Assembly: GCA_029934695.1 (NCBI GenBank)
Contig: JAOZLU010000492.1
Location: 1-5,241, forward strand
Source of the DNA: Desulfobacterales bacterium
GTDB lineage: Bacteria; Desulfobacterota; Desulfobacteria; Desulfobacterales; 4be13
Direction: 5' to 3'
DNA length: 5,241 nt
Part shown: positions 1 through 5,207 of the stretch, one piece after another
How positions within the stretch are numbered: position 1 is the first letter of the stretch
How the letters are laid out: every line of letters begins with the position of its first letter
Made by a program: the position numbers and the translations under genes
The notes under the pieces: generated by a model
What the model saw: the letters and a program-made list of their open reading frames with translations, nothing else
Database searches by the model: none
What the model was told of the DNA's origin: nothing

Positions 1-36
1 CTACAACCCGGGATTTTCTTATGTGCGTATGTCATC

Positions 37-58
37 GGCGGAGCCTGCGAACGAGAAT
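37..58 (+). repeat. Probable fragment of a dispersed intergenic repeat
   Basis: The plus strand reads GGCGGAGCCTGCGAACGAGA across this stretch. It closely resembles a dispersed intergenic element with the core GGAGCCTGGGAACGAG that I recall from repeat-rich bacterial genomes; the difference is one base (C for G). It lies just downstream of the kdd stop codon, in the only noncoding DNA at the left edge. No long hairpin or T-run is visible in 1-66, so no terminator for kdd is called. The minus-strand frame through 1-66 has no recognisable protein start. The family assignment is from memory and the rest of the element, if present, lies outside the window. Confidence 0.35.
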
Positions 59-66
59 TTTCGACC

Positions 67-1122
67 TCAACAGTAAATTGCTCCGAACAGGTTTCTTATT
101 TTTTCAGATTCCCGCAGAACATTCAGTGCGATTTCAGCATGATCTTTTGTATAGCCGTTTCCGATGAGCATTTCAACATCTTTTCCCACGCCTTCCGCGC
201 CCAGGGCCGCTTTTGTGAAAGACGTGGCCATGCTGAAGAAATAAATTCTCCCTCTGTCACGGCACATGAGAATAGACCCCAGCTCCGTGTTTGGGACATT
301 CACGCAGTTTATCACCAGATCAGCGAGTCTTCCATTTGTGATTTCCGAGATTTTTTCATAACACGCCATCGCATCCTGAGCATCGAGGCTGACAACATGA
401 TCGCACAGACCTAATGATCTGATATTCTCAAGGCTTTTTTCCGAATATTCCACGCCGATCACTTTGCCGGTGATGCCTGCTCTTTTTTTGGCTTCATACG
501 CGCAAAGGATGCCGGATTTGCCGCCTGCTCCGAGGATTACGACTGTGTCGCACGGCCTGACGAGCTTGGCGGTCTGAGCCGGCGCGCCGCATACGTCCAG
601 CACAGCAAGGGCCAGGGGCGCGGAAAAATCATCCGGGAGTTTTGCATAGATGCCGTTTTCAAAAAGGACTGCCTTTCCGCTTATTTTCACTTGATCAATA
701 TCCGGCTTGATCCCTGTGATTTCATAAATTTTCAGCGGCGTAAGCGAAAGAGACACAAGCGTGACGATTTCATCGCCGATTTTCAGGTCACGCGTATCTC
801 TTATTTTCTCGCCCATAGCTTCAATTTTGCCGATGAGCATCCCGCCTGAACCGGTCACCGGATTGTGCATTTTCCCGCGTGAATTGACGATTCCGAGAAT
901 AATTTCCCTGATTTTCGCCTCATCCCCGCCGGCTTGTTCTTCAATTTGCGTAAAGCTTGCCGAATCAATATTCAGAAATTCCACATCAATGAGGATTTCA
1001 TTGTCCCACAGCACGTCAACATCGTTATTCACCTTTTCCGCGGGCTGGGGCAACACGCCTTGGGGTTCAATGACGCGGTGGCTTCCAAAAGGATTTCCAT
1101 TTTGTATATATTTTATGGTCAT
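67..1122 (-). CDS. kdd: L-erythro-3,5-diaminohexanoate dehydrogenase (lysine fermentation)
   Basis: This cytoplasmic NAD-dependent enzyme (EC 1.4.1.11) oxidatively deaminates 3,5-diaminohexanoate to 5-amino-3-oxohexanoate, the step after the two aminomutases in anaerobic lysine breakdown. The 351-residue product has the family's N-terminal signature GSHRVIEPQGVLPQPA (residues 13-28), a HNPVTGSGGML segment near 86-96, and a Rossmann nucleotide loop ILGAGGKSG near 196-204, followed by the second strand VIGVEYS (221-227). Its overall form is that of a zinc-free medium-chain dehydrogenase. I chose ATG at 1122: an upstream in-frame TTG at 1128 would add two residues, but the only ribosome-site-like GAG (about 9 nt before the ATG) is too close to that TTG. 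The stop is TGA at 67-69. It lies 144 bp downstream of nhaC on the same strand, behind a likely terminator, and I see no clear promoter of its own, so it may depend on read-through. The product call is strong; the start is slightly uncertain. Confidence 0.93.
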   Translation of the reverse strand: MTIKYIQNGNPFGSHRVIEPQGVLPQPAEKVNNDVDVLWDNEILIDVEFLNIDSASFTQIEEQAGGDEAKIREIILGIVNSRGKMHNPVTGSGGMLIGKIEAMGEKIRDTRDLKIGDEIVTLVSLSLTPLKIYEITGIKPDIDQVKISGKAVLFENGIYAKLPDDFSAPLALAVLDVCGAPAQTAKLVRPCDTVVILGAGGKSGILCAYEAKKRAGITGKVIGVEYSEKSLENIRSLGLCDHVVSLDAQDAMACYEKISEITNGRLADLVINCVNVPNTELGSILMCRDRGRIYFFSMATSFTKAALGAEGVGKDVEMLIGNGYTKDHAEIALNVLRESEKIRNLFGAIYC

Positions 1123-1145
1123 ATTCAATATCTCGACGGTGAAAC

Positions 1146-1182
1146 GTAGAAAAGTAGAAAGTTAAAAGTAAAAAAGCAGAAA
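1146..1182 (+). repeat. Degenerate heptamer tandem repeat (GTAGAAA-like)
   Basis: The plus strand reads as five imperfect units: GTAGAAAA, GTAGAAA, GTTAAAA, GTAAAAAA and GCAGAAA. Unit length alternates between 7 and 8 because of an extra A. Read on the minus strand it is T-rich and directly follows the inverted repeat at 1178-1255, so it also supplies the T-run of the presumed terminator. A second, unrelated 7-bp repeat sits at the right end of the window, so short heptamer arrays may be a habit of this genome. Confidence 0.6.
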
Positions 1183-1255
1183 CCCGGCTTCAGTTCTGAG
1201 CGGATGATGCAGTCCTCCTCCGATGACGCGGTGCTGGAAGAGAAGCCGGGTTTCT
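1168..1255 (-). terminator. Long-loop inverted repeat, likely terminator of nhaC
   Basis: A perfect 14-bp inverted repeat pairs AGAAACCCGGCTTC (1178-1191) with GAAGCCGGGTTTCT (1242-1255), enclosing about 50 nt. In the minus direction the hairpin begins 11 nt after the nhaC stop and is followed by GCTTTTTTAC, as in an intrinsic terminator. The loop is far longer than usual for a terminator and contains a near-repeat, CGGATGATGC (1201-1210) and CCGATGACGC (1220-1229). It could therefore be a small dispersed mobile repeat doing terminator duty. Termination direction is inferred from the T-run; on the plus strand only three T follow the right arm. Confidence 0.6.
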
Positions 1256-1266
1256 TTAACTTAATG

Positions 1267-3057
1267 TTATTCTGCTGTGGCTTCCTGGAAATCCTCAGCA
1301 TTTGGCACTGGCTTTCCGACAAAATAGACCAGTGCGATTGTGGCCGCGATGCCCAGTGGAAGCACAATGATCACGGGCAGCCCCAGTCCCACCGGAATAT
1401 ATCCGAAGAAAATCGCCACGGCAGCCACGGAGATGGCATAAACCATCTGGGTTTTGGTGTGGTCAATGTGATCGCATGCAGACCCCATTGAGGAGAGGAT
1501 TGTGGTATCGGAAATGGGAGAGCAGTGATCCCCGAAGATGGCCCCGGTCAGCACCGCACCGACGCTGATGAGAATGTATCCCTGGTTCGGATCAATCGCA
1601 TACGCCAGGGGAATAGCCATGGGCATGAGAATCCCCATGGTCCCGTAAGATGTCCCGGTGGCAAAGGAGATGACAGACCCGAGAATAAAAATGATGGACG
1701 GCAGGAGAAAACGGGGAATTTTATCTGAAAGCACGGCAGCCAGATATTTGGCTGTGCCCAGTTCCTTCATGACACCGCTCAGGGACCACGCCAGAAGCAG
1801 GATAACGCCGGTGATAATCAGGGATTTCACGCCTTGCAGCCAGTAATGGACGGCTTTTTCCCAAGTAAAAATTTTCTGGGCAACGCCCATGACCATTGCG
1901 ACGATGCCGGCGAACAGGGCGGCCTGAAACAGAACAATGCTCGCATCTGCCGCACCGAATGTCTCTCTGATGGCGGTGAAAGACATGGGAGAATCTTTCA
2001 GAAGCAGAATCGTCTCCTGATTATCTCCGCCCATGATGCCGAAATATCCGTTAAAATAAAATCCGAAAAGCGCGCCGAAAATAAGGGTGCCAATGGGAAT
2101 TATTGCGTTCCAGACACTCAGCCTGATTCCCTGGTCCGGCTCCAGTCCGTGGGTTTCTTCGGAAATCATGGGTTTTGCGCCGTCTGCCAAAACTTTGCCG
2201 GTTTTTCTGGCTCTCACCTCTGCTTTATACATGGGTCCGAATTCTCTCAGGAAGATTGCCGAGGCAACAATGAAGATGAGAATGAAAATATTATAGAACC
2301 GGTAGGGAATGGTGCTGACAAAAACGCCGTAGGCATTGACCTGCATGTTGATGATTTCGTACCCGTCTTTGATCAGTCCCATTTCATAGCCTACCCACGT
2401 CGAGATAAGGGCAATCCCTGCAATCGGGGCCGCGGTCGAGTCAACCACAAATGCCAGTTTTTCTCTGGATATCCGCATCCGGTCTGTGACCGGGCGCATG
2501 ATGGGACCGACGGTCAGGGAATTGGCGTAATCGTCAAAAAAGATGATCAGCCCGAGAAACCAGGTCACAAGCTGAGAACTGGCCGGTGTCTTGGCTTTTT
2601 TCGCAAGGGCTTCGGCAATGGCCCGGGTGCCGCCCATTTTGTTGACCAGGGCGATCAGCGCGCCGATGGCCAGACATTGCAGAATAATTCCGGCATTCCA
2701 TGGGTCTGCCAGAGATGAAAGAATTTTGTGAGTCACGCCGATAAATCCGTTCGCGAAAGCGCTTATCACATTAAATCCCTTCAGCTCAAGCAGAAAGGTC
2801 CCTGAGAATACCCCGAGGAAAAGGGAAAGAATCACGTTTTTGGTGATGAAGGCCAGCATAATTGCCAGCAACGGGGGAATCAGAGTAAAAAAACCGTATT
2901 TGTCAGCATTGGCTGCCGCGAGTTCGGGATCCGCGGCAAGTCCCTCGGATGCTGTCAGAAGAAACACGCCCGCCATGATCAGCAGGCCAAGGTGTTCCGA
3001 GCAAAATTGTTTCATCCATGTTACTGTCTGTCTAAAAAAATTTTTCTCTCCTCTCAT
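1267..3057 (-). CDS. NhaC-superfamily carrier (Na+/H+ antiporter or lysine transporter)
   Basis: This is a 596-residue inner-membrane secondary carrier of the NhaC superfamily, with about a dozen hydrophobic segments. Hallmarks are FFDDYANSLTVGPIMRPVTD (173-192), the loop DSTAAPIAGIALISTW (206-221) and FGDHCSPISDTTILSS (508-523), whose acidic and serine residues typify ion-coupled transport in this family. The first about 41 residues look like a signal peptide or signal anchor: a basic start, a hydrophobic run LGLLIMAGVFLLTA (23-36), then SEGLA before ADPE. The start at 3057 is backed by AAAGGAAAGGAC just upstream (3061-3072). Known members include Na+/H+ antiporters, and some relatives (LysW) are predicted lysine transporters. 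Lying between a regulator and kdd, lysine uptake or lysine/cation exchange is a fair inference, but substrate cannot be read from the sequence. The stop is TAA at 1267-1269, followed by a terminator-like hairpin. Confidence 0.9.
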   Translation of the reverse strand: MRGEKNFFRQTVTWMKQFCSEHLGLLIMAGVFLLTASEGLAADPELAAANADKYGFFTLIPPLLAIMLAFITKNVILSLFLGVFSGTFLLELKGFNVISAFANGFIGVTHKILSSLADPWNAGIILQCLAIGALIALVNKMGGTRAIAEALAKKAKTPASSQLVTWFLGLIIFFDDYANSLTVGPIMRPVTDRMRISREKLAFVVDSTAAPIAGIALISTWVGYEMGLIKDGYEIINMQVNAYGVFVSTIPYRFYNIFILIFIVASAIFLREFGPMYKAEVRARKTGKVLADGAKPMISEETHGLEPDQGIRLSVWNAIIPIGTLIFGALFGFYFNGYFGIMGGDNQETILLLKDSPMSFTAIRETFGAADASIVLFQAALFAGIVAMVMGVAQKIFTWEKAVHYWLQGVKSLIITGVILLLAWSLSGVMKELGTAKYLAAVLSDKIPRFLLPSIIFILGSVISFATGTSYGTMGILMPMAIPLAYAIDPNQGYILISVGAVLTGAIFGDHCSPISDTTILSSMGSACDHIDHTKTQMVYAISVAAVAIFFGYIPVGLGLPVIIVLPLGIAATIALVYFVGKPVPNAEDFQEATAE

Positions 3058-3094
3058 AATGTCCTTTCCTTTGTGAAATTTTTTCCCTTATACT

Positions 3095-3153
3095 GCGTTA
3101 TCATACATACGCATCCATTCGTAAATGGTTGCTTTCTTCAGCCGTTATGATAC
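3095..3153 (-). promoter_or_regulatory. Candidate control sites upstream of nhaC
   Basis: The 157-bp tetR-nhaC gap contains two near-identical 11-mers, CGTTATCATAC (3096-3106) and CGTTATGATAC (3143-3153), starting 47 bp apart and differing only at the central base. Each has a small TATsATA dyad. Between them is a palindrome CCATT-CGTA-AATGG (3115-3128). I find no good -35/-10 pair on the minus strand here; TATGAT and TATCAT could be -10 elements but lack a -35. This fits either an activated promoter with paired regulator sites or read-through from tetR. The leader is too short for a lysine riboswitch, and no such fold is seen. Confidence 0.35.
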
Positions 3154-3214
3154 TTGCATTACATGTCCATAGTTCTCCCTTCTTTTTTTGACGGTTACTG
3201 TTTTTATATCCAAT

Positions 3215-3826
3215 TTACGAAGCCTCTTCATGGTTTTGATTGTCTTTTCCGGCGATCCCCCAGAAAAAGAGTTTGATATATTTGTTTGCGATTTCATTGA
3301 TTCTGAGGGAACCGTTCGGGTCAAACCAGTATGAAACGCCGGTCAACATCTGTAAAAGTGCCTTGGACACCAGCTTCACGTCATCAATCTTCATTTTTTC
3401 TGCCCGGATTCCGTCTTTTATAATCTGAATATAGATATGTTCATATTTGTTTCTCAGGACGACGATCTTTTTATAGTTGTCAGGTGTCAGGCTACGCAGT
3501 TCCGCGTCTGTGACGTAGGTTTCATTGACATTTGAGGTGTGATATTCAATATGGAACCGGATCGCTTTCCGGAGTTGTTCAAAGGGCTCTGGTTCACTTC
3601 CGATGAGTTCCCCGATTTTACTGATCAGGATGGTCATGGTATATTCCATGATCTGATAGAGGATTTCCTGCTTGGAAGAAAAATGGTGATAGATGCTTCC
3701 ACCCTGAATCCCGGAGCTTTTTGCCAGTTCTCTGAGGTTGGTTCCGCTGTAGCCTTTTTCACGGAACAGTCTGGCAGCTTCCCTGAGAATAATTGTTTTG
3801 CGTGATGACACTTTGGGGTTGTTCAT
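3215..3826 (-). CDS. TetR/AcrR-family transcriptional regulator
   Basis: This is a 203-residue one-component regulator with an N-terminal DNA-binding domain and an all-helical ligand domain. The helix-turn-helix is clear: ILREAARLFREKGYSGTNLR (13-32) leads into ELAKSSGIQGGSIYHHFSSK (33-52), the classic TetR pattern ending in the Y-HHF recognition helix. The C-terminal half, with RNKYEHIYIQIIKDGI (125-140) and GVSYWFDPNGSLRINEIANK (163-182), resembles the KstR2-like group, many of which sense acyl-CoA thioesters; that subgroup is a judgement from memory. I prefer ATG at 3826 to the ATG at 3832, because GGAGG at 3833-3837 abuts the first but is 6 nt from the second. It sits upstream of nhaC and kdd on the same strand, with its own promoter and a putative self-operator. 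It probably controls itself and perhaps the two downstream genes. No intrinsic terminator follows, so read-through into nhaC is possible. Confidence 0.92.
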   Translation of the reverse strand: MNNPKVSSRKTIILREAARLFREKGYSGTNLRELAKSSGIQGGSIYHHFSSKQEILYQIMEYTMTILISKIGELIGSEPEPFEQLRKAIRFHIEYHTSNVNETYVTDAELRSLTPDNYKKIVVLRNKYEHIYIQIIKDGIRAEKMKIDDVKLVSKALLQMLTGVSYWFDPNGSLRINEIANKYIKLFFWGIAGKDNQNHEEAS

Positions 3827-3832
3827 TTGCAT

Positions 3833-3837
3833 CCTCC
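3833..3837 (-). promoter_or_regulatory. Shine-Dalgarno site that decides the tetR start
   Basis: The minus strand reads GGAGG, ATG, CAA, ATG. The strong GGAGG touches the first ATG (3832) with no spacer but lies 6 nt from the second (3826), which is an ordinary distance. The second ATG is therefore the likely start, shortening the longest reading frame by two residues. Confidence 0.75.
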
Positions 3838-3862
3838 GACAAGGGTTGTTTTTACCAGACTG

Positions 3863-3875
3863 ACCTAATGTTTGT
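3863..3875 (+). repeat. 13-bp direct repeat, copy 1 (tetR leader)
   Basis: ACCTAATGTTTGT occurs here and again, identically, at 4077-4089, 214 bp away. This copy overlaps the presumed tetR operator and transcription start. The shared word could be a second binding site for the same regulator or a trace of a small duplication. Confidence 0.55.
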
Positions 3876-3881
3876 TACATT
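3867..3881. promoter_or_regulatory. Putative TetR operator over the tetR transcription start
   Basis: AATGT (3867-3871) and ACATT (3877-3881) form a 5-5-5 inverted repeat. It overlaps the first bases of the -10 element and covers the expected transcription start (about 3873). TetR-family repressors commonly bind such dyads over their own promoters. The arms are short, so chance cannot be ruled out in AT-rich DNA; the position is the main support. Confidence 0.45.
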
Positions 3882-3908
3882 TATATTCTGATCTTAAAGT
3901 ATTGTCAA
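3880..3908 (-). promoter_or_regulatory. Sigma-70-type promoter of tetR
   Basis: On the minus strand there is a consensus -35 TTGACA (3903-3908), a 17-bp spacer and a -10 TATAAA (3880-3885, five of six consensus bases). Transcription would begin near 3873, about 47 nt before the preferred tetR ATG. This is the clearest promoter in the window and could also drive the downstream genes. Confidence 0.8.
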
Positions 3909-4049
3909 ACTTTTTTTGAATAAAACTTTTTGATTAATAATAACAAATTATTACAGATACACAATTTGCTCCTGCTCGCCAAAACAACATCGGCTGACCT
4001 TGCTATCACCTTTTTCAGAAAACGGTCTGACCTGTTTTCTGAAGTGTTA

Positions 4050-4063
4050 CCTTATTTATAAGG
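4050..4063 (+). repeat. Small dyad CCTTAT-TT-ATAAGG
   Basis: A perfect 6-2-6 inverted repeat. It overlaps an AAGGAG word (4060-4065) that resembles a ribosome-binding site, but no plausible start codon or protein follows at normal spacing. It might be a binding site for a regulator; nothing else supports a role. Confidence 0.3.
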
Positions 4064-4074
4064 AGATAAAGCAT

Positions 4075-4096
4075 CAACCTAATGTTTGTCAGGTTG
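4075..4096 (+). repeat. 13-bp direct repeat, copy 2, inside a CAACCT/AGGTTG dyad
   Basis: The second copy of ACCTAATGTTTGT (4077-4089) lies within a perfect inverted repeat, CAACCT (4075-4080) and AGGTTG (4091-4096), with a 10-nt spacer. The dyad centre differs from that of copy 1, so the two copies need not be the same kind of operator. The compound repeat begins at the next base. Confidence 0.45.
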
Positions 4097-4199
4097 CCCT
4101 TCGACAAGCTCAGGGACCCTGCCTCTTCGACAAACTCAGGGACCCTGCCGAAGGGTGCGGTTCCTGCCGAAGGGTGCGGTTCCTGAGCCTGCCGAAGGG
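4097..4199. repeat. Compound REP-like inverted and tandem repeat
   Basis: Two forward units carry CTTCGACAAGCTCAGG (from 4099) and CTTCGACAAACTCAGG (from 4125), each followed by GACCCTGCC. They are followed by two perfect 19-bp tandem copies of CTGCCGAAGGGTGCGGTTC (4145-4163 and 4164-4182) and a final inverted unit ending CCTGCCGAAGGG (4199). The outer 22-nt arms, 4097-4118 and 4178-4199, are reverse complements with three mismatches, so RNA or single-stranded DNA from this block could fold into a long hairpin. The CTTCGACAAGCTCAGG core belongs to a dispersed palindromic family I recall from many genomes. It is GC-rich and unlike its AT-rich surroundings. No transposase or REP-associated tyrosine transposase is in the window. 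Confidence 0.85.
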
Positions 4200-4205
4200 C
4201 CTTTT

Positions 4206-4238
4206 CAAAAATCATCCTTTTTTTGCCCAAAAATCATC
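4206..4238 (+). repeat. 11-bp direct repeat with 22-bp period
   Basis: CAAAAATCATC occurs at 4206-4216 and 4228-4238, each followed by a T-rich run. It lies directly beside the compound repeat and may be part of the same inserted element or a small local duplication. No coding function is apparent. Confidence 0.5.
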
Positions 4239-4248
4239 TTTTGGACGA

Positions 4249-4275
4249 TTTACAAAAGAAAAAATGTCATATAGA
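4249..4275 (+). promoter_or_regulatory. Weak candidate promoter toward the binding-protein gene
   Basis: TTTACA (4249-4254, five of six -35 bases) and TATAGA (4270-4275) have the right order but only a 15-bp spacer. It precedes the short reading frame and the binding-protein gene. No better plus-strand promoter was seen between 4200 and 4475. Treat this as a guess. Confidence 0.2.
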
Positions 4276-4320
4276 AGATATGCTTGATTTCAGACAATTG
4301 TTTGCCTTACTCTGACCCCC

Positions 4321-4479
4321 ATGGGATTGGTGCTGCCCATCGAAGTGAAATATCAGGACGAACCCTATTTTCTCAATTATGCCCGGATTGTTCGCACCAA
4401 GGCCGGATCATTATCCGGTTTTTCCCGTATTTCGTTTGCAGGCATAAATAGAAAAATAAACTACAGAGGTAAGAAATGA
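4321..4479 (+). CDS. Possible short ORF or gene remnant overlapping the binding-protein start
   Basis: This frame gives 52 residues beginning MGLVLPIEVKYQDEPYFLNY and ending in a basic tail, INRKINYRGKK. Its first about 40 residues have protein-like composition, unlike the repeat-derived frames nearby. Its TGA shares bases with the ATG of the next gene (ATGA, 4476-4479), the arrangement seen in translationally coupled genes. There is no good ribosome-binding site before the ATG at 4321. The frame stays open upstream to a TGA at 4285-4287, before which ATG at 4264 gives MSYRRYA, so a longer gene broken by one stop is possible. I do not recognise the family; a PilZ-like end crossed my mind but cannot be supported. 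A terminator-like hairpin lies within it, which argues against an intact gene. Confidence 0.3.
   Translation: MGLVLPIEVKYQDEPYFLNYARIVRTKAGSLSGFSRISFAGINRKINYRGKK
4403..4423 (+). terminator. Terminator-like hairpin upstream of the binding-protein gene
   Basis: CCGGAT (4403-4408), loop CATT and ATCCGG (4413-4418) form a 6-bp GC-rich stem followed by five T (4419-4423), as in a short plus-strand intrinsic terminator. Two G-U pairs could extend the stem. It lies 52 nt before the binding-protein ATG. It may end a transcript from the left, or act as an attenuator if the promoter is upstream. The short stem and T-run make it a modest call. Confidence 0.5.
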
Positions 4480-5207
4480 AAAAATTAATCGTTCAAATTG
4501 TACTGATTGTATCTTTGTTTTTAACTGGCAACATACGGGCCGACATAATTGACATAGCACTTCATCATTCTCCCCCCTGGTCTGACACGGACAGCAGCGG
4601 GCAGATCATCGGCGTGGAAATAGAAATTATAAAAGCAGCTTATGCAGCAAAAGGGCATAGCCTCAAATTCAGTATCTCCGGTTATAGCCGATTGTTGAAA
4701 AGAATTGCAGAGAAAAAGTTTGATTTTGCCAGTCCTCTGCCAGAATCCGTTGATATTCCGGGAATTATCCGGACAGACACTTTCCTGCCATTCCAGGATG
4801 TTGCCCTGACTTGGACGGAGAGCAAAATAAAAATACAGTCAGTGACAGATTTGGAAGGAAAATCAGTTACTGCCTATCAAAATGCCACCGTGGTGCTGGG
4901 GGAGCAATATGCAAACGCTGTCAAACGCAGTGAATACAGAGAAGTTGCCAAACGGGAAACTCCCTTAAACCTGTTGTCCCTCAGACGTACAGATGTTGTG
5001 ATCGGAGAAAAGCATATTCTCACAGCCATATCAGAAAAATTGCATGGGCCGGGAAAAGTGACTGTCCATCCCATATTTCCGATCATCAATTACGGAGGCG
5101 GTGTCTGGAACGAAAAATTGAGGCAGGATTTCAACGCAGGATTAAAAATCATTCGGGAAAATGGCGACTATAATCGTATCTTAAAGAAATTCGGGATAAT
5201 TGACTAA
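4476..5207 (+). CDS. Periplasmic solute-binding protein, SBP_bac_3-like
   Basis: This is a 243-residue exported protein of the type II periplasmic binding fold (amino-acid-binding SBP_bac_3 family). Residues 1-22 form a signal peptide: MKK, a hydrophobic core and probable cleavage after IRA. Lobe 1 includes GVEIEIIKAAYAAKG (46-60) and the KFDFASPL strand (81-88). DLEGKSVTAYQNA (125-137) is the standard opening of lobe 2, and NGDYNRILKKFGI (229-241) is the typical C-terminal helix. At about 221 mature residues it is compact but normal. The usual threonine-proline-glutamate-arginine ligand motif after lobe 1 is absent (PESVDIPG instead), so the ligand may not be a standard amino acid. GAGGT (4466-4470) sits 5 nt before the ATG. 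No permease, ATPase or sensor gene is in the window, so it may be an orphan binding protein. Ligand unknown. Confidence 0.87.
   Translation: MKKLIVQIVLIVSLFLTGNIRADIIDIALHHSPPWSDTDSSGQIIGVEIEIIKAAYAAKGHSLKFSISGYSRLLKRIAEKKFDFASPLPESVDIPGIIRTDTFLPFQDVALTWTESKIKIQSVTDLEGKSVTAYQNATVVLGEQYANAVKRSEYREVAKRETPLNLLSLRRTDVVIGEKHILTAISEKLHGPGKVTVHPIFPIINYGGGVWNEKLRQDFNAGLKIIRENGDYNRILKKFGIID

Larger units (their letters stand above)
3833..4475. other. 643-bp region without a confident gene between tetR and the binding protein
   Basis: This divergent intergenic region holds the tetR promoter and dyad on the left. Next come an AT-rich block (about 3900-3960), several CTGACCT words (3860, 3994 and 4027), and a small dyad CCTTAT-TT-ATAAGG (4050-4063). 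Then follow a compound repeat (4097-4199), an 11-bp direct repeat (4206-4238), a possible short reading frame (4321-4479) and a terminator-like hairpin (4403-4423). The frames through 4000-4290 are made largely of the repeats and do not look like real proteins. No tRNA or other known RNA is recognised. Confidence 0.6.

Noticed and set aside
1834..2718. Long plus-strand open frame (294 codons) opposite nhaC
   Set aside because: It is antisense to the strongly conserved NhaC coding sequence, its composition (many H, G, D, Q, N) is typical of a shadow frame, and it has no recognisable domain.
3143..3170. Sigma-54 promoter (TGGAC...TGCA) upstream of nhaC
   Set aside because: The GG to GC spacing is one base short of the rigid -24/-12 arrangement, and the rest of the consensus is poor.
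3058..3214. Lysine riboswitch upstream of the carrier gene
   Set aside because: The 157-bp gap is too short for the usual lysine aptamer plus expression platform, and no matching set of conserved stems or anti-terminator was seen.
3219..3229. GAAG-CCT-CTTC hairpin at the end of tetR as a terminator
   Set aside because: The stem is only 4 bp, it lies inside the coding end, and no T-run follows on the minus strand.
4097..4199. CRISPR array
   Set aside because: The repeats are adjacent or inverted, with no unique spacers of regular length and no cas genes.
4000..4287. Open frames on both strands across the 4000-4290 region
   Set aside because: Their translations are mostly the CTTCGACAAGCTCAGG-type repeat read in different frames; there is no domain and no convincing ribosome-binding site.
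4877..5089. Minus-strand open frame of 70 codons inside the binding-protein gene
   Set aside because: It lies wholly antisense to a well-supported gene and has no recognisable features.
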